DNA of 64,000 nucleotides from Craspedostauros australis (GCA_026770025.1 JAMXDE010000003.1:3782001-3846000), one strand, 5' to 3'. Shown: positions 34,960 through 45,627, counted from the stretch's first letter. A program made the numbers and translations. The notes: generated from the sequence alone by a model not told the origin.

Positions 34960-36869
34960 TCATAGCACAGAATCGACGATGCCAACAGCGATTGTGTCGC
35001 CGCCACGCCTCAGGACGAAGCGACCCAGCGCGCGGCAATGCGCGAACTGTTCCAAACAGATGGACTCCTGCAGCGTGATTTCTGCCGTGGCGGTGCATCC
35101 GCTTGGGAGTGAACGTGGCTTGCGGGGCTTCGCAGATCCATTGCCTGCGCTTGATTTGGATGCTGCTGCTGATGTTGTGGATGCGCTGGACGACATTGCA
35201 TCCACGGATATCAGTTTGGAGAAAGTGCACGGGATGTTCAAGCTGTGCATATGAAACAGCACCTGACTGCCGCTGATGATCGGTATCTTCAGCGCATCGC
35301 GGACGACGACCTTGACCTGCGCCTTCTTCGCTATCCTCGGATGGAAGGTGAGATCGGACGGCACCAACAAGCTCCCCACGGACAAACGCAGGACGTCAAT
35401 GCCTGTGACGAGGAACTCGACCGTATCACCTGCCTGCGCAATGGAAAGACGATCCAAAGAGACAGAATCGCTCTGTCCCGCCCCCGATGGAGGTTGCAAA
35501 TGCTCCAGCTTCGATACGGTAACCGCGTCACCGATTGGCAGCACGTTGCACCGATCGCCGATTCGGCAGAACCCCTGCACGACACGTCCCCGCACAGCGA
35601 CACCTTTGCCTTCGGCGGACATGTCTGTGATGATGAATCGGAATGGCTTGTCTGTTGTTGTGTGCACCATGGCAGGACACCCGTTACAGAATGTGCGACG
35701 GAGTTATCAATTGGAGGATTCCGTAGTTTCGATGTTGAAGATGAATTGCGCAAGTTGGCAAAGGTGTGAGAACGAATTCATATTCATATTCACATTGTGC
35801 AACACATTGCATGGTGCAATACTTGTGCAATGCTTCTTGTGATTGTCCAATTTCCGTCAGTCTTCGTTCCACATGCGCAACAGAAGATGCCCGAACACAG
35901 GCGCAGGGGCAAAACAAACTCCAGATGACGTACCGAGGTGTCGATTGGCTGGCTGAAAGGTGTTGATTGCTTCCAGCAAGGTGGGGCCCGTGTACCAGGA
36001 TTGCAACTTCTCGTTGATTTCTGCTGTGGATGACACAAATTTGACGTTCTCGCCTGTCAATCCACTCAGCGGGACGAATCGAATGCGCTTTGGGCCGAAC
36101 TGTTGCTGCAGCAGGTAACTCGTCACATCGTGCTTGATCTGCTCGTATCTCCCTTGATCCCACCCGATGACGTCGAGCTTGTTGATGGCGACGATGATTT
36201 GCGTGACGCCCAAACCACGTGCCAAGAGGATATGCTCCTTCGTCTGGCCGTGCTCAAATCCAGCTTCGAATTCACCCCGCGTCGCTGGAACGACCAGGAT
36301 GGCGACGTCTGCCTGCGCCGCACCGGTGATCATGATGGGGATGTAGTCCGCGTGTCCCGGAGAATCCAAGATGATGATATCGTGCTTGGGAGTTGTGAAT
36401 GATTTGGTCCCGATCTGCATGGTGACGCCGTGCTCTCGCTCGCTTTCATCTTCGTCCAGCAACCACGCGAGGTTGGTCTTGCTGGCAATGCGTTTGGATA
36501 CTTGGCCGACCTGGATGAGCAGCTGCCCCATGAGCGTGGACTTGCCAGCATCCACATGCCCCAGCACAACCATCGACAGCTGGCTGGTGGTGTTCGTTCT
36601 GAGCGCTTCCGGGATAGGACGATTCCACTTGCTCGATGCGTTGGTAGATTTCGATGTGGACGTGGGTGTGGTTGCAGATGCAGGTTTCGACTTTGTGGGT
36701 GTTGCCGGCGCCGAGGACGGCTTGGATTTGGATTGGCCGGGCTTGCCCCAACCTGCCGGAGGCTTCATGACCCCGCTCGCAACAGCAGGAGCAGCTTTCG
36801 TTTGGGACCGGTTTGATGGATTGGATTGGGCCTTGCCAGGTTTGCCCCAACCTGGTGGTGGCTTCGATA
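34960..36869 (-). pseudogene. HBS1: HBS1-like GTPase, C-terminal part (downstream of the retrotransposon)
   Basis: This part runs from the downstream copy of the 17-bp target duplication to the stop. Exons are 36869-35934 and 35651-34960, phase 1 (CACCTCG|GTACGT; ACAACAG|AC; 282-bp intron). HBS1 is the eRF3/EF1A-like GTPase that works with Pelota/Dom34 to rescue stalled ribosomes. All G motifs are intact: GHVDAGKST, REHGVTM, DSPGHAD, NKLD and the SGLTGEN region. The beta-barrel domains follow (DKPFRFIITDMSAEGKG, GDRCNVLP, LVPSDLTFHP, LIPC-like FSKLIS, to GDTIAVGIVDSV). Two of four GWGKP repeats of the disordered N-terminus are here. The coding sequence has no lesion apart from the insertion, so the disruption looks recent. 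The frame also stays open about 170 bp into the element's 3' end, which is fortuitous. An ATG inside the G-domain region could only give a truncated protein. Confidence 0.88.
36853..36869. repeat. target-site duplication, 3' copy
   Basis: Minus-strand sequence TATCGAAGCCACCACCA, identical to 45688-45704. It directly follows the TTA-repeat tail of the retrotransposon and continues into HBS1 codons for SKPPP-GWGKP. The first two bases (TA) could belong to the tail, so the duplication is 15-17 bp. Confidence 0.92.
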
Positions 36870-37094
36870 ATAATAATAATAACGCACTGATTATCCCCTC
36901 CCACGAGGGTCGCCTCGAAAGCTTTAACGTCGCCGGCCTACAGCGAGCCCTCACGGGCCGACTGCGCTCGAACGACCTACCTAGATCCCTCACATCTTGG
37001 TCTACCATGGTTTGCCAACTCCACGGGCCATCAAACATACCGCACTGGGCACCCAGCTGTCACTGTAGCGCACTTCACACTCATTTTTCTGTTG

Positions 37095-40000
37095 TCACGA
37101 AAGTCGTCGTCGCCGGGCCCTGCGACCTGTCGCATCCTGCCTTGCTCCGCCGCCTTTCCGCTTGTGATGTCGTGTGGTGTGGCCGAGTGCACGTCGCCGC
37201 AACCCTGCTTGCCTGGCCGCCCGTACATGCCGCACCCACAACACCTGGTTCTCCGCCGATTGCGCTCGTACCGCTGCCTCCGTTGTGTGAGTCAGCAGGC
37301 GAACGTCATCGCCACCGATCCCTTGTACTCCTTGTCGCCACTCTTCTCGAACTGCTATCGCGGCCTCCTGCCACATCATAGCCGTCGTGGCTGCCTGTTC
37401 GCTGTCATGGAGCACCTTGTTGCGTGCCATCCACGCCTTCCATCGCACTTCCCACAAACCCACCATTGCTCTTGCGATCCAATTTGCCGGGCGTCCCGGT
37501 TGGCCACTGATCTCCATTGTGCTTTCCTGGATTCGTTGCCACCTCGCGGACCATCGGCCTCGTACCATCATTCCCCACCCTATTTCTTGCTGTTCTGCCA
37601 TCGCCTGTTGCAGCTGATAACCCGACTCCATTTGGACTTCCCGTCCTTCACTCCACGCCCAGACTTGCTTCACCATTGCTCTAACCATCAGGCCGTCTCC
37701 TCGTGCTGCCATCATCTCAGTTTCCCACTCTTTCATCGCCGCTCGTCGCACTGACACCGCCAACGGATGCTGGCACTGCATGACATGCTCCGTGGTCTCC
37801 TCCTGGTCTTTGCATATTGGACACCTGTCGCTGCTCCAGAACTTCCACTTCCGCATGTTGCGCCCGACTGGCCCAAAACTGCACGCATGCTTCGCCACCC
37901 ATTTCCGGCGTGCTGGCTTCAGGTAGGCCATCGCAATCGCAGCCGCTGTGACATCCACCTTCTTCGCTTCGCCCTTCCGGATCCGGCCCACCGTGCGCTG
38001 CCACTGCACTGTCCTTTGTCCTTGGACATACTTGCGAATCATCGCCGTGGCACTCGTGCAGACCTTCCTGTCGTCGAGCCATATCGCCCACTCGGCCTCG
38101 TACCCCTCTTCGTCGGCATACTCTATATCAACCGAATGTGCTGCCCCTGCCGCCTTGTCAACGTCGTCATTCCATTCTGCAAACTCGTCCCTCGCCACTC
38201 CTCGGTCTCGCTCCAGCTGATGGCCGTACACGTGCCGATACTCCAGAGTCACCGTCAGCCGCCTTTGAATTCGTCGTATCTCGCGAATGACGTCAAAGTG
38301 CTGCACTGCCGTGCTGACGTCCCGCGTGTACTGCACCGCGTGGATTCCAGCCATCTTATTGTCACAAGCGACCACGATGACCTTCCCCGTCACGGCGTGC
38401 TTCATGTCGTGGCGTTGAATGATGTCTTCCACGTTGCGGAGAGCCTGCAAAATGCCACCAAGTTCTGCGCGATAGGCGCTCTGCACTTCGGTCCGGCCCG
38501 GCACTGGTCCTGTTGCTGACACTCTGCCTTTCCGCCGCCCTCGCACGTTGAGCGAGTACGCCGCGGTACTCCTGCCGTTCTTAAACGACCCGTCGGTGCT
38601 CACCACTGCCTTCCCTTGTACCACTGCCTCCAGCCACAACTTCTCCGCATGCCTTGAATTCGTACGGCTTTTTGTCCTGTGCTTCCGCACTCTTCCCCCG
38701 ATTCCTACCACTCGTAAGCAACCTCCTCGCTCTCGCACGTGGACCCCTCTCCAATCTGTCGGCGGGTCCTTCGTCACATTCGTCGTACCTGCGTACTCTT
38801 CCATGCCCGGCACCGCTCCTGCTTTAGCAACCCATTGTCTCCATTCTCGCACGTTCTCTCGAAGCCATATCACCTTGCGATTGTCGCTCATCATGGCGCT
38901 GACTTGGTCCACGTCCCATGCCGTACTCGTCCGTGCTGTCTTCGCCACTTTTCGTAACGCCTGCCTCCACAGCGCCCAGTCCTTCTTGGGGACGTTGCCC
39001 TGCCTTGGCCAGCTGACATGTTGCCGTCCTCGCCATGTGCCTTCATCGCAGGTCCTTTGGTGCGCCGCTACTCCACCGTGCTTCTCGTCCACCACATCTG
39101 CCACGCTGACCACCTTCATGATCATTCGGCATCTGTTCAGTCGAGATCGCTGGGCCCGGCTGTATCCTGCTGCTTGGAATGCCACCGATAGCCACTCATC
39201 CTTGTCGTGGACGAGTGCTGCTGTCGCGGTCTTCTCTCGGATCCGGATATTGCATTCATTGGCCTCTCGCCACACCGTTTTCACCCAGCATGCCGTAGCC
39301 AGGAATTCCCATTCGTTGTAGTTGACTTCGAACATGGACGTTCCGGCCCCGACCTCCGTCTTCATCGCTTGTATGCATCCCCGCATCAGTTTGCCTGTCA
39401 TGGTCGCTCTGTCGCCGTGCTCGAGCATCATCTTCATATGTTCCACCACTTGTGTGGTGTGAAGCTCGTGAAGGTTCGCCCCTAGCCACTCGTCCGTCGC
39501 GTAGGCCATCTCCCTTGGAAACCCCCGGTTGAGACCAATCTTTGACATCATCGTCTTCCAGACTGGCTTCATAATCCTGTTGCATTGTTCCCTCGATAGT
39601 TGTGCCACTGGCAGCACATATTCCAGCTTTTTCATCAGAACTGTCCGTATCGCCGTCTCCGCATCTTCCTGTCGCATACGCCACGACTTCACATTCTCGA
39701 CCCACTTCTCCGCCTTGCTTCTTAATGTGGCCTCTATCGCCGACCCGTTGCCATCGGGCGCGAGTTTCACGCCTAATGTTTCGAATGCTTGCTCGCTTCC
39801 GCTTCTTGGCATCGCTTGCGGTACTCCCGTAGTCCCCTTCATCATCAGCTTGGCTGGCGTCTCTGCGTCCGTCGCATATCGCCACGTGCCGTCGCTGTTC
39901 CACTTGAAATCGACAGCCCACCACATACATTTCTCCACTACCAGTGCGCCGCCTGTCGCTCTTGCCAGGCTCTCCCACGATTGTACGCTCCGCTGCATGC

Positions 40001-42854
40001 GCTGGATCGTTTGTTGTACGTCCTCGCCTTCCCGTGCGTTTACCACCAAATCCGTGTCATCCACAAATGCATACCCCACCATCTCCACGTCTTCTCCGCT
40101 CGCCGCTGTTCGGAAGTTGGCTGTGTGCCCTTCTCGTTTCATGATTTCCAGTACTGGCGATGAGATCACTGCCCATATCACCGGCCCTGCTCCATTCCCT
40201 TGGTAAATACCCTGCATTGGTACCACCCATCGCTTGCCTCCGTACGTGAGTCGAGATTCGCCGTACGCAGTCCTGATGTAGTGCTCAAGTTGCTGGAGTG
40301 TGCTGAACATACACACCACTTCCGATTGCGCTATCCCTTGCCGTTGCAGTCCCAATGATGCCACCGTGTGCACGATTCGATCGTAGCAGCTCTTGAGATC
40401 ATTGGTGCAAAGCACTGTTGGCACTCGCACCTGTCTGGCCCAGTCCAACGTGAGCTGCTTGTTCAGCGCGTGGTCGATTGCTCGATGCCGTTTGCGGCTG
40501 CCATATTGTTCCTCAGCAAATCCGTTTTGTTGTTCCGCCTGATGCGCAGCCTTGCGCCCGATGGCCTTGTTCGCAAAATTAAAATCGGCTTCGAATAGCA
40601 CGATGGTCCTCAGCTTGTCGACTCTGAAGCTGTTCGCTTTCTTCATCAGCTCCACATCTGTGCCTTGTCGCCATCGCTGGTACGAGTAGCCGCTTACCAT
40701 CGCGATCGAAGTCATGCTTGCTTCAAACTCCGAATTCCTCCGATGGTGCGCTATAGCTTTGAAATGGCCAAAATGCAGCCCCGATGGTCCTGCCGACGTG
40801 TCCTCCTTGGCTCTTTTCCATCCTTGTTGGAACTCCTTCGTTGTCATTCCTGCTGGTATGCTCCGGCTTGCCACCGATTTCAGCCCTTGTAGGAGCTTCG
40901 CGGCGCCTTCATCAACCCATGGTCGTGGTGCGTAGCTTCCGTTGAGCGTTTGCTCCGCCGCTTCGGTCACCCCGAGATACCCGAATTCTCTCGCCAGCTG
41001 GCCGTGCATGAACGGCGTGTTCTCGGTTTGCCGAAATCGTTTCTTGTTTTCTTCCATGCATCCTTTCTCGATGTCTTCTTTGCTGGTCCGTTCCACCCAC
41101 TGCCCATTCCCGTCCGGTGCTATCACCATGGATATACCTGCCGTTGCGTTTTCGCCTGTGGCCATCCGTATCCTCCGATATGTTGCTCGCACTCTCTCCT
41201 TCATCCTCAGCTGACGTAGTTGCTGCGATGTCGCTTTTCCAACCTCTCTTTCTTCTCTTCCTCTGTTGTTGCTTCGCTGCTGTTCCCCTCTTCGTCTCAT
41301 TTCCTCCCCGCCTCTCGCTGCCGCTAGTCCTTCTAACCAGTTCTCTCTCGCTTTCGTCGCTCTTGTTCTGAACTGCTTGAGGTCCCCAAACGCCGATTCC
41401 TGTTCCTTTGCTACCTCCTCGTTGGAACATCTCATCAGTTCTTGTACCTTCCGCGTTTCCCCTGCTCTCTTCGCCAGTCTCACGATGGTCTTCGACGAGA
41501 TGTTGGCTCCTCGTTGCTTTCTCACCACGTTGTTCCACAGCCCGATGTTGGCTTCAATCCGTTTGTACTCCTTCGAGTACGGTATGCCTCCCATCCTTAA
41601 TCTGCGGCAAGCCTTGTCGGCTTTCCATATTCCTTCCACGCGAATTCTGTCAAGTTTCTCTGCCTCCTTTTCCATTTTTGTCGTCCATTCTTCTGATGCC
41701 GCTTGTTCCAGCCGAAACGCTCTTGCCCTTGCTTTGTGTTGTTTCAAGTGCGCTTCGTAGGCGTCGTTGAACTTCTGTACGATCCTTGGGTCTTCCGTCT
41801 TCACTCTCCTCGACACCGCCTTGCGCAAGTTGGGCATTGATTGCCCGAGCACCGCGATCATGCTGACGTCGATCCACAGGCATCGGTGGTCGGCTTGCCT
41901 CATTTGTATCCCCTCGTCCCATTCGCTCGCTCCTGCCCCTTCGATCCGAACTCCTGCTGTAGCGAAGATTCCGTCGATAGGCACTTTTCCTAGTCGATGC
42001 GTTGGCAATCGACTGACTTCGTCACCTGCGCATTCCATCGTGTTGGTTAGCCCTGTGGCCTCTTGGAATTGCCGCATTGTGGCCGAATTCGTGTCTTCGT
42101 TGCAGTCCATTGCCACGATTACATGGTCGCCTTCCGCTCTCCACGCCTGAATCGCTTTCTGAAGGTCCTCTATCATCGCCGCTCGAGGCTCCTTGTCCAT
42201 CTTCTTCTCATTGAAGTACCGCCGCTGTTGTGCGTGTGTGTTCAAGAATCCCTTGCTTCGTGGTCTGCACGGTCTATACGCTGTTACCACTCGGAGCGTT
42301 TGCTGATTTGCTCCGCGGTATCGTTGCCACACCCATCGCCCCAACTTGGTTGGGTCTTCGCCTTGTCCCATGATGCGGATTGCCGCTTGGAATCTGCTGA
42401 TCATTGCCACTCCTCCCCACTGTTTGCTTTGCGTGGGTTCGTTGGTCGTGTTATTCGCCGTCTTCGCCACTGCCGTTCCTGTTGGCCACCATTCCTGTAT
42501 TCGCCCTTTGAGTGTGTGCTCTGTTGATGCCGTCCTCCAGTCCACATTCACCTCCGTGATCCCGAATACATCGAATTCGCCTTCGTTCATCCACCTCTTC
42601 AATCCTTCGTCGACTACTCCTGGTCTCCTTCCGAGTCCTCCGAAGTTCTGCAACCCTATCCTCAGTTGCCCCGTTCGCTTCCTCAGCATTCTCCTCCTCA
42701 CCCGTGTCATCCTTCCCCCTTCGTTCGTATCCTGTCGTCTGCTGCTGTTGGGTTGTTGCGGTATAACCTCCCGATCCGCAGGCGCTTGTTGTGGGCTCTG
42801 AGTCGTTCGTCGTGCTGCCACCGACTGTTGCTCTTGCCCTTCTGGTCTAACCAT
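37095..42854 (-). CDS. LINE ORF2: endonuclease / reverse transcriptase / RNase H polyprotein
   Basis: About 1919 aa from the ATG at 42854; the frame upstream to 42917 has no ATG. Domains in order: an APE-like endonuclease (LQNFGGLG, GITEVNVDW, VIVAMDCNED, DHRCLWIDV) that nicks the target; a reverse transcriptase (ADFNFANKAIGRK, QYGSRKRHRAID, CTNDLKSCYDRIVH, MQGIYQGNGAGPV and the catalytic GYAFVDDTD at about residue 930); an RNase H domain (VSTDGSFKNG, YRAELGGIL, VACDNKMAG, VYGHQ, giving Asp-Glu-Asp plus the His loop); and a C-terminal zinc-binding CPICKDQEETTEHVMQC. The catalytic box is FVDD, as usual in non-LTR elements. No stop or frameshift interrupts it. Expression probably depends on reinitiation after ORF1, because the start overlaps the ORF1 stop. 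Confidence 0.95.
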   Translation of the reverse strand: MVRPEGQEQQSVAARRTTQSPQQAPADREVIPQQPNSSRRQDTNEGGRMTRVRRRMLRKRTGQLRIGLQNFGGLGRRPGVVDEGLKRWMNEGEFDVFGITEVNVDWRTASTEHTLKGRIQEWWPTGTAVAKTANNTTNEPTQSKQWGGVAMISRFQAAIRIMGQGEDPTKLGRWVWQRYRGANQQTLRVVTAYRPCRPRSKGFLNTHAQQRRYFNEKKMDKEPRAAMIEDLQKAIQAWRAEGDHVIVAMDCNEDTNSATMRQFQEATGLTNTMECAGDEVSRLPTHRLGKVPIDGIFATAGVRIEGAGASEWDEGIQMRQADHRCLWIDVSMIAVLGQSMPNLRKAVSRRVKTEDPRIVQKFNDAYEAHLKQHKARARAFRLEQAASEEWTTKMEKEAEKLDRIRVEGIWKADKACRRLRMGGIPYSKEYKRIEANIGLWNNVVRKQRGANISSKTIVRLAKRAGETRKVQELMRCSNEEVAKEQESAFGDLKQFRTRATKARENWLEGLAAARGGEEMRRRGEQQRSNNRGREEREVGKATSQQLRQLRMKERVRATYRRIRMATGENATAGISMVIAPDGNGQWVERTSKEDIEKGCMEENKKRFRQTENTPFMHGQLAREFGYLGVTEAAEQTLNGSYAPRPWVDEGAAKLLQGLKSVASRSIPAGMTTKEFQQGWKRAKEDTSAGPSGLHFGHFKAIAHHRRNSEFEASMTSIAMVSGYSYQRWRQGTDVELMKKANSFRVDKLRTIVLFEADFNFANKAIGRKAAHQAEQQNGFAEEQYGSRKRHRAIDHALNKQLTLDWARQVRVPTVLCTNDLKSCYDRIVHTVASLGLQRQGIAQSEVVCMFSTLQQLEHYIRTAYGESRLTYGGKRWVVPMQGIYQGNGAGPVIWAVISSPVLEIMKREGHTANFRTAASGEDVEMVGYAFVDDTDLVVNAREGEDVQQTIQRMQRSVQSWESLARATGGALVVEKCMWWAVDFKWNSDGTWRYATDAETPAKLMMKGTTGVPQAMPRSGSEQAFETLGVKLAPDGNGSAIEATLRSKAEKWVENVKSWRMRQEDAETAIRTVLMKKLEYVLPVAQLSREQCNRIMKPVWKTMMSKIGLNRGFPREMAYATDEWLGANLHELHTTQVVEHMKMMLEHGDRATMTGKLMRGCIQAMKTEVGAGTSMFEVNYNEWEFLATACWVKTVWREANECNIRIREKTATAALVHDKDEWLSVAFQAAGYSRAQRSRLNRCRMIMKVVSVADVVDEKHGGVAAHQRTCDEGTWRGRQHVSWPRQGNVPKKDWALWRQALRKVAKTARTSTAWDVDQVSAMMSDNRKVIWLRENVREWRQWVAKAGAVPGMEEYAGTTNVTKDPPTDWRGVHVRERGGCLRVVGIGGRVRKHRTKSRTNSRHAEKLWLEAVVQGKAVVSTDGSFKNGRSTAAYSLNVRGRRKGRVSATGPVPGRTEVQSAYRAELGGILQALRNVEDIIQRHDMKHAVTGKVIVVACDNKMAGIHAVQYTRDVSTAVQHFDVIREIRRIQRRLTVTLEYRHVYGHQLERDRGVARDEFAEWNDDVDKAAGAAHSVDIEYADEEGYEAEWAIWLDDRKVCTSATAMIRKYVQGQRTVQWQRTVGRIRKGEAKKVDVTAAAIAMAYLKPARRKWVAKHACSFGPVGRNMRKWKFWSSDRCPICKDQEETTEHVMQCQHPLAVSVRRAAMKEWETEMMAARGDGLMVRAMVKQVWAWSEGREVQMESGYQLQQAMAEQQEIGWGMMVRGRWSARWQRIQESTMEISGQPGRPANWIARAMVGLWEVRWKAWMARNKVLHDSEQAATTAMMWQEAAIAVREEWRQGVQGIGGDDVRLLTHTTEAAVRAQSAENQVLWVRHVRAARQAGLRRRALGHTTRHHKRKGGGARQDATGRRARRRRLS

Positions 42855-45573
42855 TCGCCGAGTCCCCTCGCGGTTCCTCGGCTCGTTGCGTCTCGTGCGC
42901 CTCTTCCCGGTCGTCACCCGTTCCGATGGTTTGTGTTGTGCACTGGACCGTCTGTGGCCTTACTCCAATGTTTTTTCGCGGCTTTTCTGCCGCCTTGAGC
43001 GCCTCGTTCTCTGCCTTCGTGGTTACCACCAGCTGTTTCAGTTCTTCCATTTGCTGTTGCATGGCGGCCATCATCGCTCGTGTAGTTCCGGTTGTTCGCC
43101 CGGTACTTCCCGACAATGTCGATGTCACTGATCCCTGTGCCTGCGCTTCCAATATCTTCCCCATCTGCTCTTGAAGTACCGCCATCTTCTCCTTCTGTGT
43201 TCCCGACGTGCTTCTGCTCGCCCCTGTGATCGTTGATCCCGTCGACCCTTCTTCTTCTCTCGCTTGCTGGGCCGCTCGCCTCTTTTCGCTTCGTCTCTCC
43301 CGAACTTTTCTCCATGCGCTCGTGTCTCTCATCGATGGGATTGTATCGTCGTCTCCGTAATCCTTCTCTCTTCTGATTGGAACTCCTCTTTCCTCTTCCT
43401 CGTCCTCGTCGTCTTCACCTTCTTCTTTGGTCGTTTGGAAATGCATGTCCTCGTCGACCTCCATGGCTGCTTCCACTTCCTTGTCTTTTTCGGATATCAC
43501 TCTTTTCGTGGCCTCATCCCATTTCATCGTCTTTGCTTCTACCCGTGCCATGGACGTAAACAGTCGTTCCACGTCCTCTCCGTAGTCGGCTGTCAACTTG
43601 ACCAGCAACCCTTTGACCACCATTCTTGCTTCCGCTGTCTTCTCTGGGTGGAATTGTAGCACGTAGCCGTTGCCCCTCCATTGCTTGTCTATCGATGTGA
43701 AGAGCGGCGTCTTTTCGTTGCCGGTAGTGGACTTGATCCGCATCACCATCTCTCTGAGTGTGAGATGGGTGCCGTCTGGAATCTCTTGCAAGCACTCCGG
43801 GATGATGTCGTAGGTCGTCATCGCTACTGTGTGTAGGCACCACTCCATTTGGCGTTCGCGTAGCTCAAACCATCCTTTCCTCATGTCTGTGTTGACAATA
43901 CCGGATAATGGCGTGATGATACGCATTCTCACTCCCAATGGAAACTTCTTCGACTTCGTGCTGTAGTACACTTCCAGTACTTTGGCCACTAGCGCTCGAT
44001 CCTCCGTGCTTGATTCCACATGAAGCGCCCTTGGATCTTTCTTCGTGTCCCTGTTGGGATCGTATTTTTCTCCGTCTGCTATCCGCTTCCATGTGATTGC
44101 TACCTGTGTCTTGGCTAGCTTTGTGAGTTCCGCCTCCAGTGCTTCTGCGTCGATCTGTCGGGTGGAGTATAGGAGCCAACCCAGCGTTGTTGTAGAGTGA
44201 GCCTGTATCTTCGCCACTTCGAACCTTCCTCCGATGTGTTGGAAGTAGTCCGTCAGCTCTCCTGTGATTTTGCTGATAGGTCCTTTCGCTTCGATCTTGA
44301 CTTTCAGGTACCCTTTCTCTTTCGCCGCTTTGTAGATTGGCCGCACTCCTTTGAAGAACCTTTTCAAGTTAGTCATATCTGTTGGGAATGACTCCATTGC
44401 GTGCACAATCGTTTGGTCTTCGTAAGGGTTCCAAGGCAGCAGTTTTGCTGTCGCGTTCACCCGTTGGATTGATCGTAGGAACTCTTTGCATGATGCAATA
44501 GCTGCGTCGATCGCCGTGCCTGCGTCGTTGGCGCCATCTCCTCCTTCGATCATCATCTGTACGTCGCAGTAGCGTGTCTCAATTGCTTCGCTTTCGCGTG
44601 CTCGGCTCCTTCCGATCCCGCTCTCGTTGCTTCCAGCTTGTGTTTCGTCATCACAATCCATTGGTGGGTGGATATTGTCCCGCCCGATTTCTCCAATTGC
44701 CTGTGGTGTCGCTGGTATTGCGTTCGTCGTCTTTTCCTTGTCCTCCAGTGCTTTCTCCTGCGTCTTTTCCGCCTCTGGTTCTTCATCCCGCAGGTCTGTT
44801 CGTTTGGCCGGCAGCTCCACCGCTGTTGAATGTCGCGGGCTTCTTTCCGTTCTTTTCTTGCTGCCTCCCTGATTCGGTGTCTCTTCTCCCGTCTCCGCTG
44901 CCGTGTTGTCCCCTCCGGTTCCTTCCTCCCACGTGTCCGCCCATTCGTTCTCTTCGTCGCTGCTCGTGTCCTCCCCCCCTTTCGCTGCTTTTGTTTCGTT
45001 CGTTCCTCCGCTCGTCCCGTCACGTCGTTGCCCTGTCTCTTCTCCATCTTGCTTTCCATTGTCCTTATCTTCGTTGCCCTTCGTTGCCTTGATCTCTTTC
45101 ATCTTGCCCCACTTCTTGCTCAACGCCTTGCGTATTGCCTCCGTTGCTGCTCCAACGCTTCGTTGCCCCGCATTCGTTGTCTGTACTGTGATGTTGTCGT
45201 TTTCGATGCACTGTGTGCACACCACTGGGAATCCTCTTGGTGTCACCAAGCCTTCTTCTGGCTTGATCCATGCTCTGCATTCCCTGTGCGCCGGTACGCC
45301 GCACATAATACATCGCACAGCTGCTGCTGCCTGTCCTCTTCCCTTGCAGTACTTGCCTGCGGCGCATTCTACCTTGCGAATGCCTCGTCCTTGCTTTCCA
45401 TCTTTCTCGCCCTGTTGGCCCCCGTTAGTCGTCGCGTCTTGCCCTGTCTTCTCCTCTACTCCTCCTGGTCTGTTGTTCTTCGCCTTGTTGCTGTTGATGC
45501 CGCCTCTGACATACGCTTCCATCGGCATTTGGCCCGTTGGACGCGTCATCTTGCTGCTCCTCGTCGTCGTCAT
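42847..45573 (-). CDS. LINE ORF1: PHD/RING-like zinc-finger and coiled-coil protein
   Basis: 908 aa from the ATG at 45573 to TAG at 42847. ORF1 proteins of LINEs bind RNA and form the particle in which ORF2 acts. This one has eight likely zinc ligands near the N-terminus, C70, C76, C88, C91, H96, C99, C119 and C122, spaced like a cross-brace PHD/RING-type finger rather than the CCHC knuckles usual in I elements. A long charged, Lys/Glu/Gly-rich region follows, then a globular part of about 400 residues that I do not recognise. An acidic block (EDDEDEEEE) comes next, and near the C-terminus are two coiled-coil-like segments rich in Gln/Met/Leu (KMAVLQEQMGKILEAQ; MMAAMQQQMEELKQL). The last codons overlap the ORF2 start in the arrangement ATGGTTAG. 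Confidence 0.9.
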   Translation of the reverse strand: MTTTRSSKMTRPTGQMPMEAYVRGGINSNKAKNNRPGGVEEKTGQDATTNGGQQGEKDGKQGRGIRKVECAAGKYCKGRGQAAAAVRCIMCGVPAHRECRAWIKPEEGLVTPRGFPVVCTQCIENDNITVQTTNAGQRSVGAATEAIRKALSKKWGKMKEIKATKGNEDKDNGKQDGEETGQRRDGTSGGTNETKAAKGGEDTSSDEENEWADTWEEGTGGDNTAAETGEETPNQGGSKKRTERSPRHSTAVELPAKRTDLRDEEPEAEKTQEKALEDKEKTTNAIPATPQAIGEIGRDNIHPPMDCDDETQAGSNESGIGRSRARESEAIETRYCDVQMMIEGGDGANDAGTAIDAAIASCKEFLRSIQRVNATAKLLPWNPYEDQTIVHAMESFPTDMTNLKRFFKGVRPIYKAAKEKGYLKVKIEAKGPISKITGELTDYFQHIGGRFEVAKIQAHSTTTLGWLLYSTRQIDAEALEAELTKLAKTQVAITWKRIADGEKYDPNRDTKKDPRALHVESSTEDRALVAKVLEVYYSTKSKKFPLGVRMRIITPLSGIVNTDMRKGWFELRERQMEWCLHTVAMTTYDIIPECLQEIPDGTHLTLREMVMRIKSTTGNEKTPLFTSIDKQWRGNGYVLQFHPEKTAEARMVVKGLLVKLTADYGEDVERLFTSMARVEAKTMKWDEATKRVISEKDKEVEAAMEVDEDMHFQTTKEEGEDDEDEEEERGVPIRREKDYGDDDTIPSMRDTSAWRKVRERRSEKRRAAQQAREEEGSTGSTITGASRSTSGTQKEKMAVLQEQMGKILEAQAQGSVTSTLSGSTGRTTGTTRAMMAAMQQQMEELKQLVVTTKAENEALKAAEKPRKNIGVRPQTVQCTTQTIGTGDDREEAHETQRAEEPRGDSANG

Positions 45574-45627
45574 TTCGTCGTTGTTCTACTGGTTGTTTTT
45601 GCTGTTTGGTGTTTGTCTTCAATTTGT

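Noticed and set aside
36371..37381. 336-aa plus-strand open frame spanning the HBS1/LINE junction
   Set aside because: Antisense to HBS1 and to the LINE 3' end; composition is a mirror of those genes and no domain is seen.
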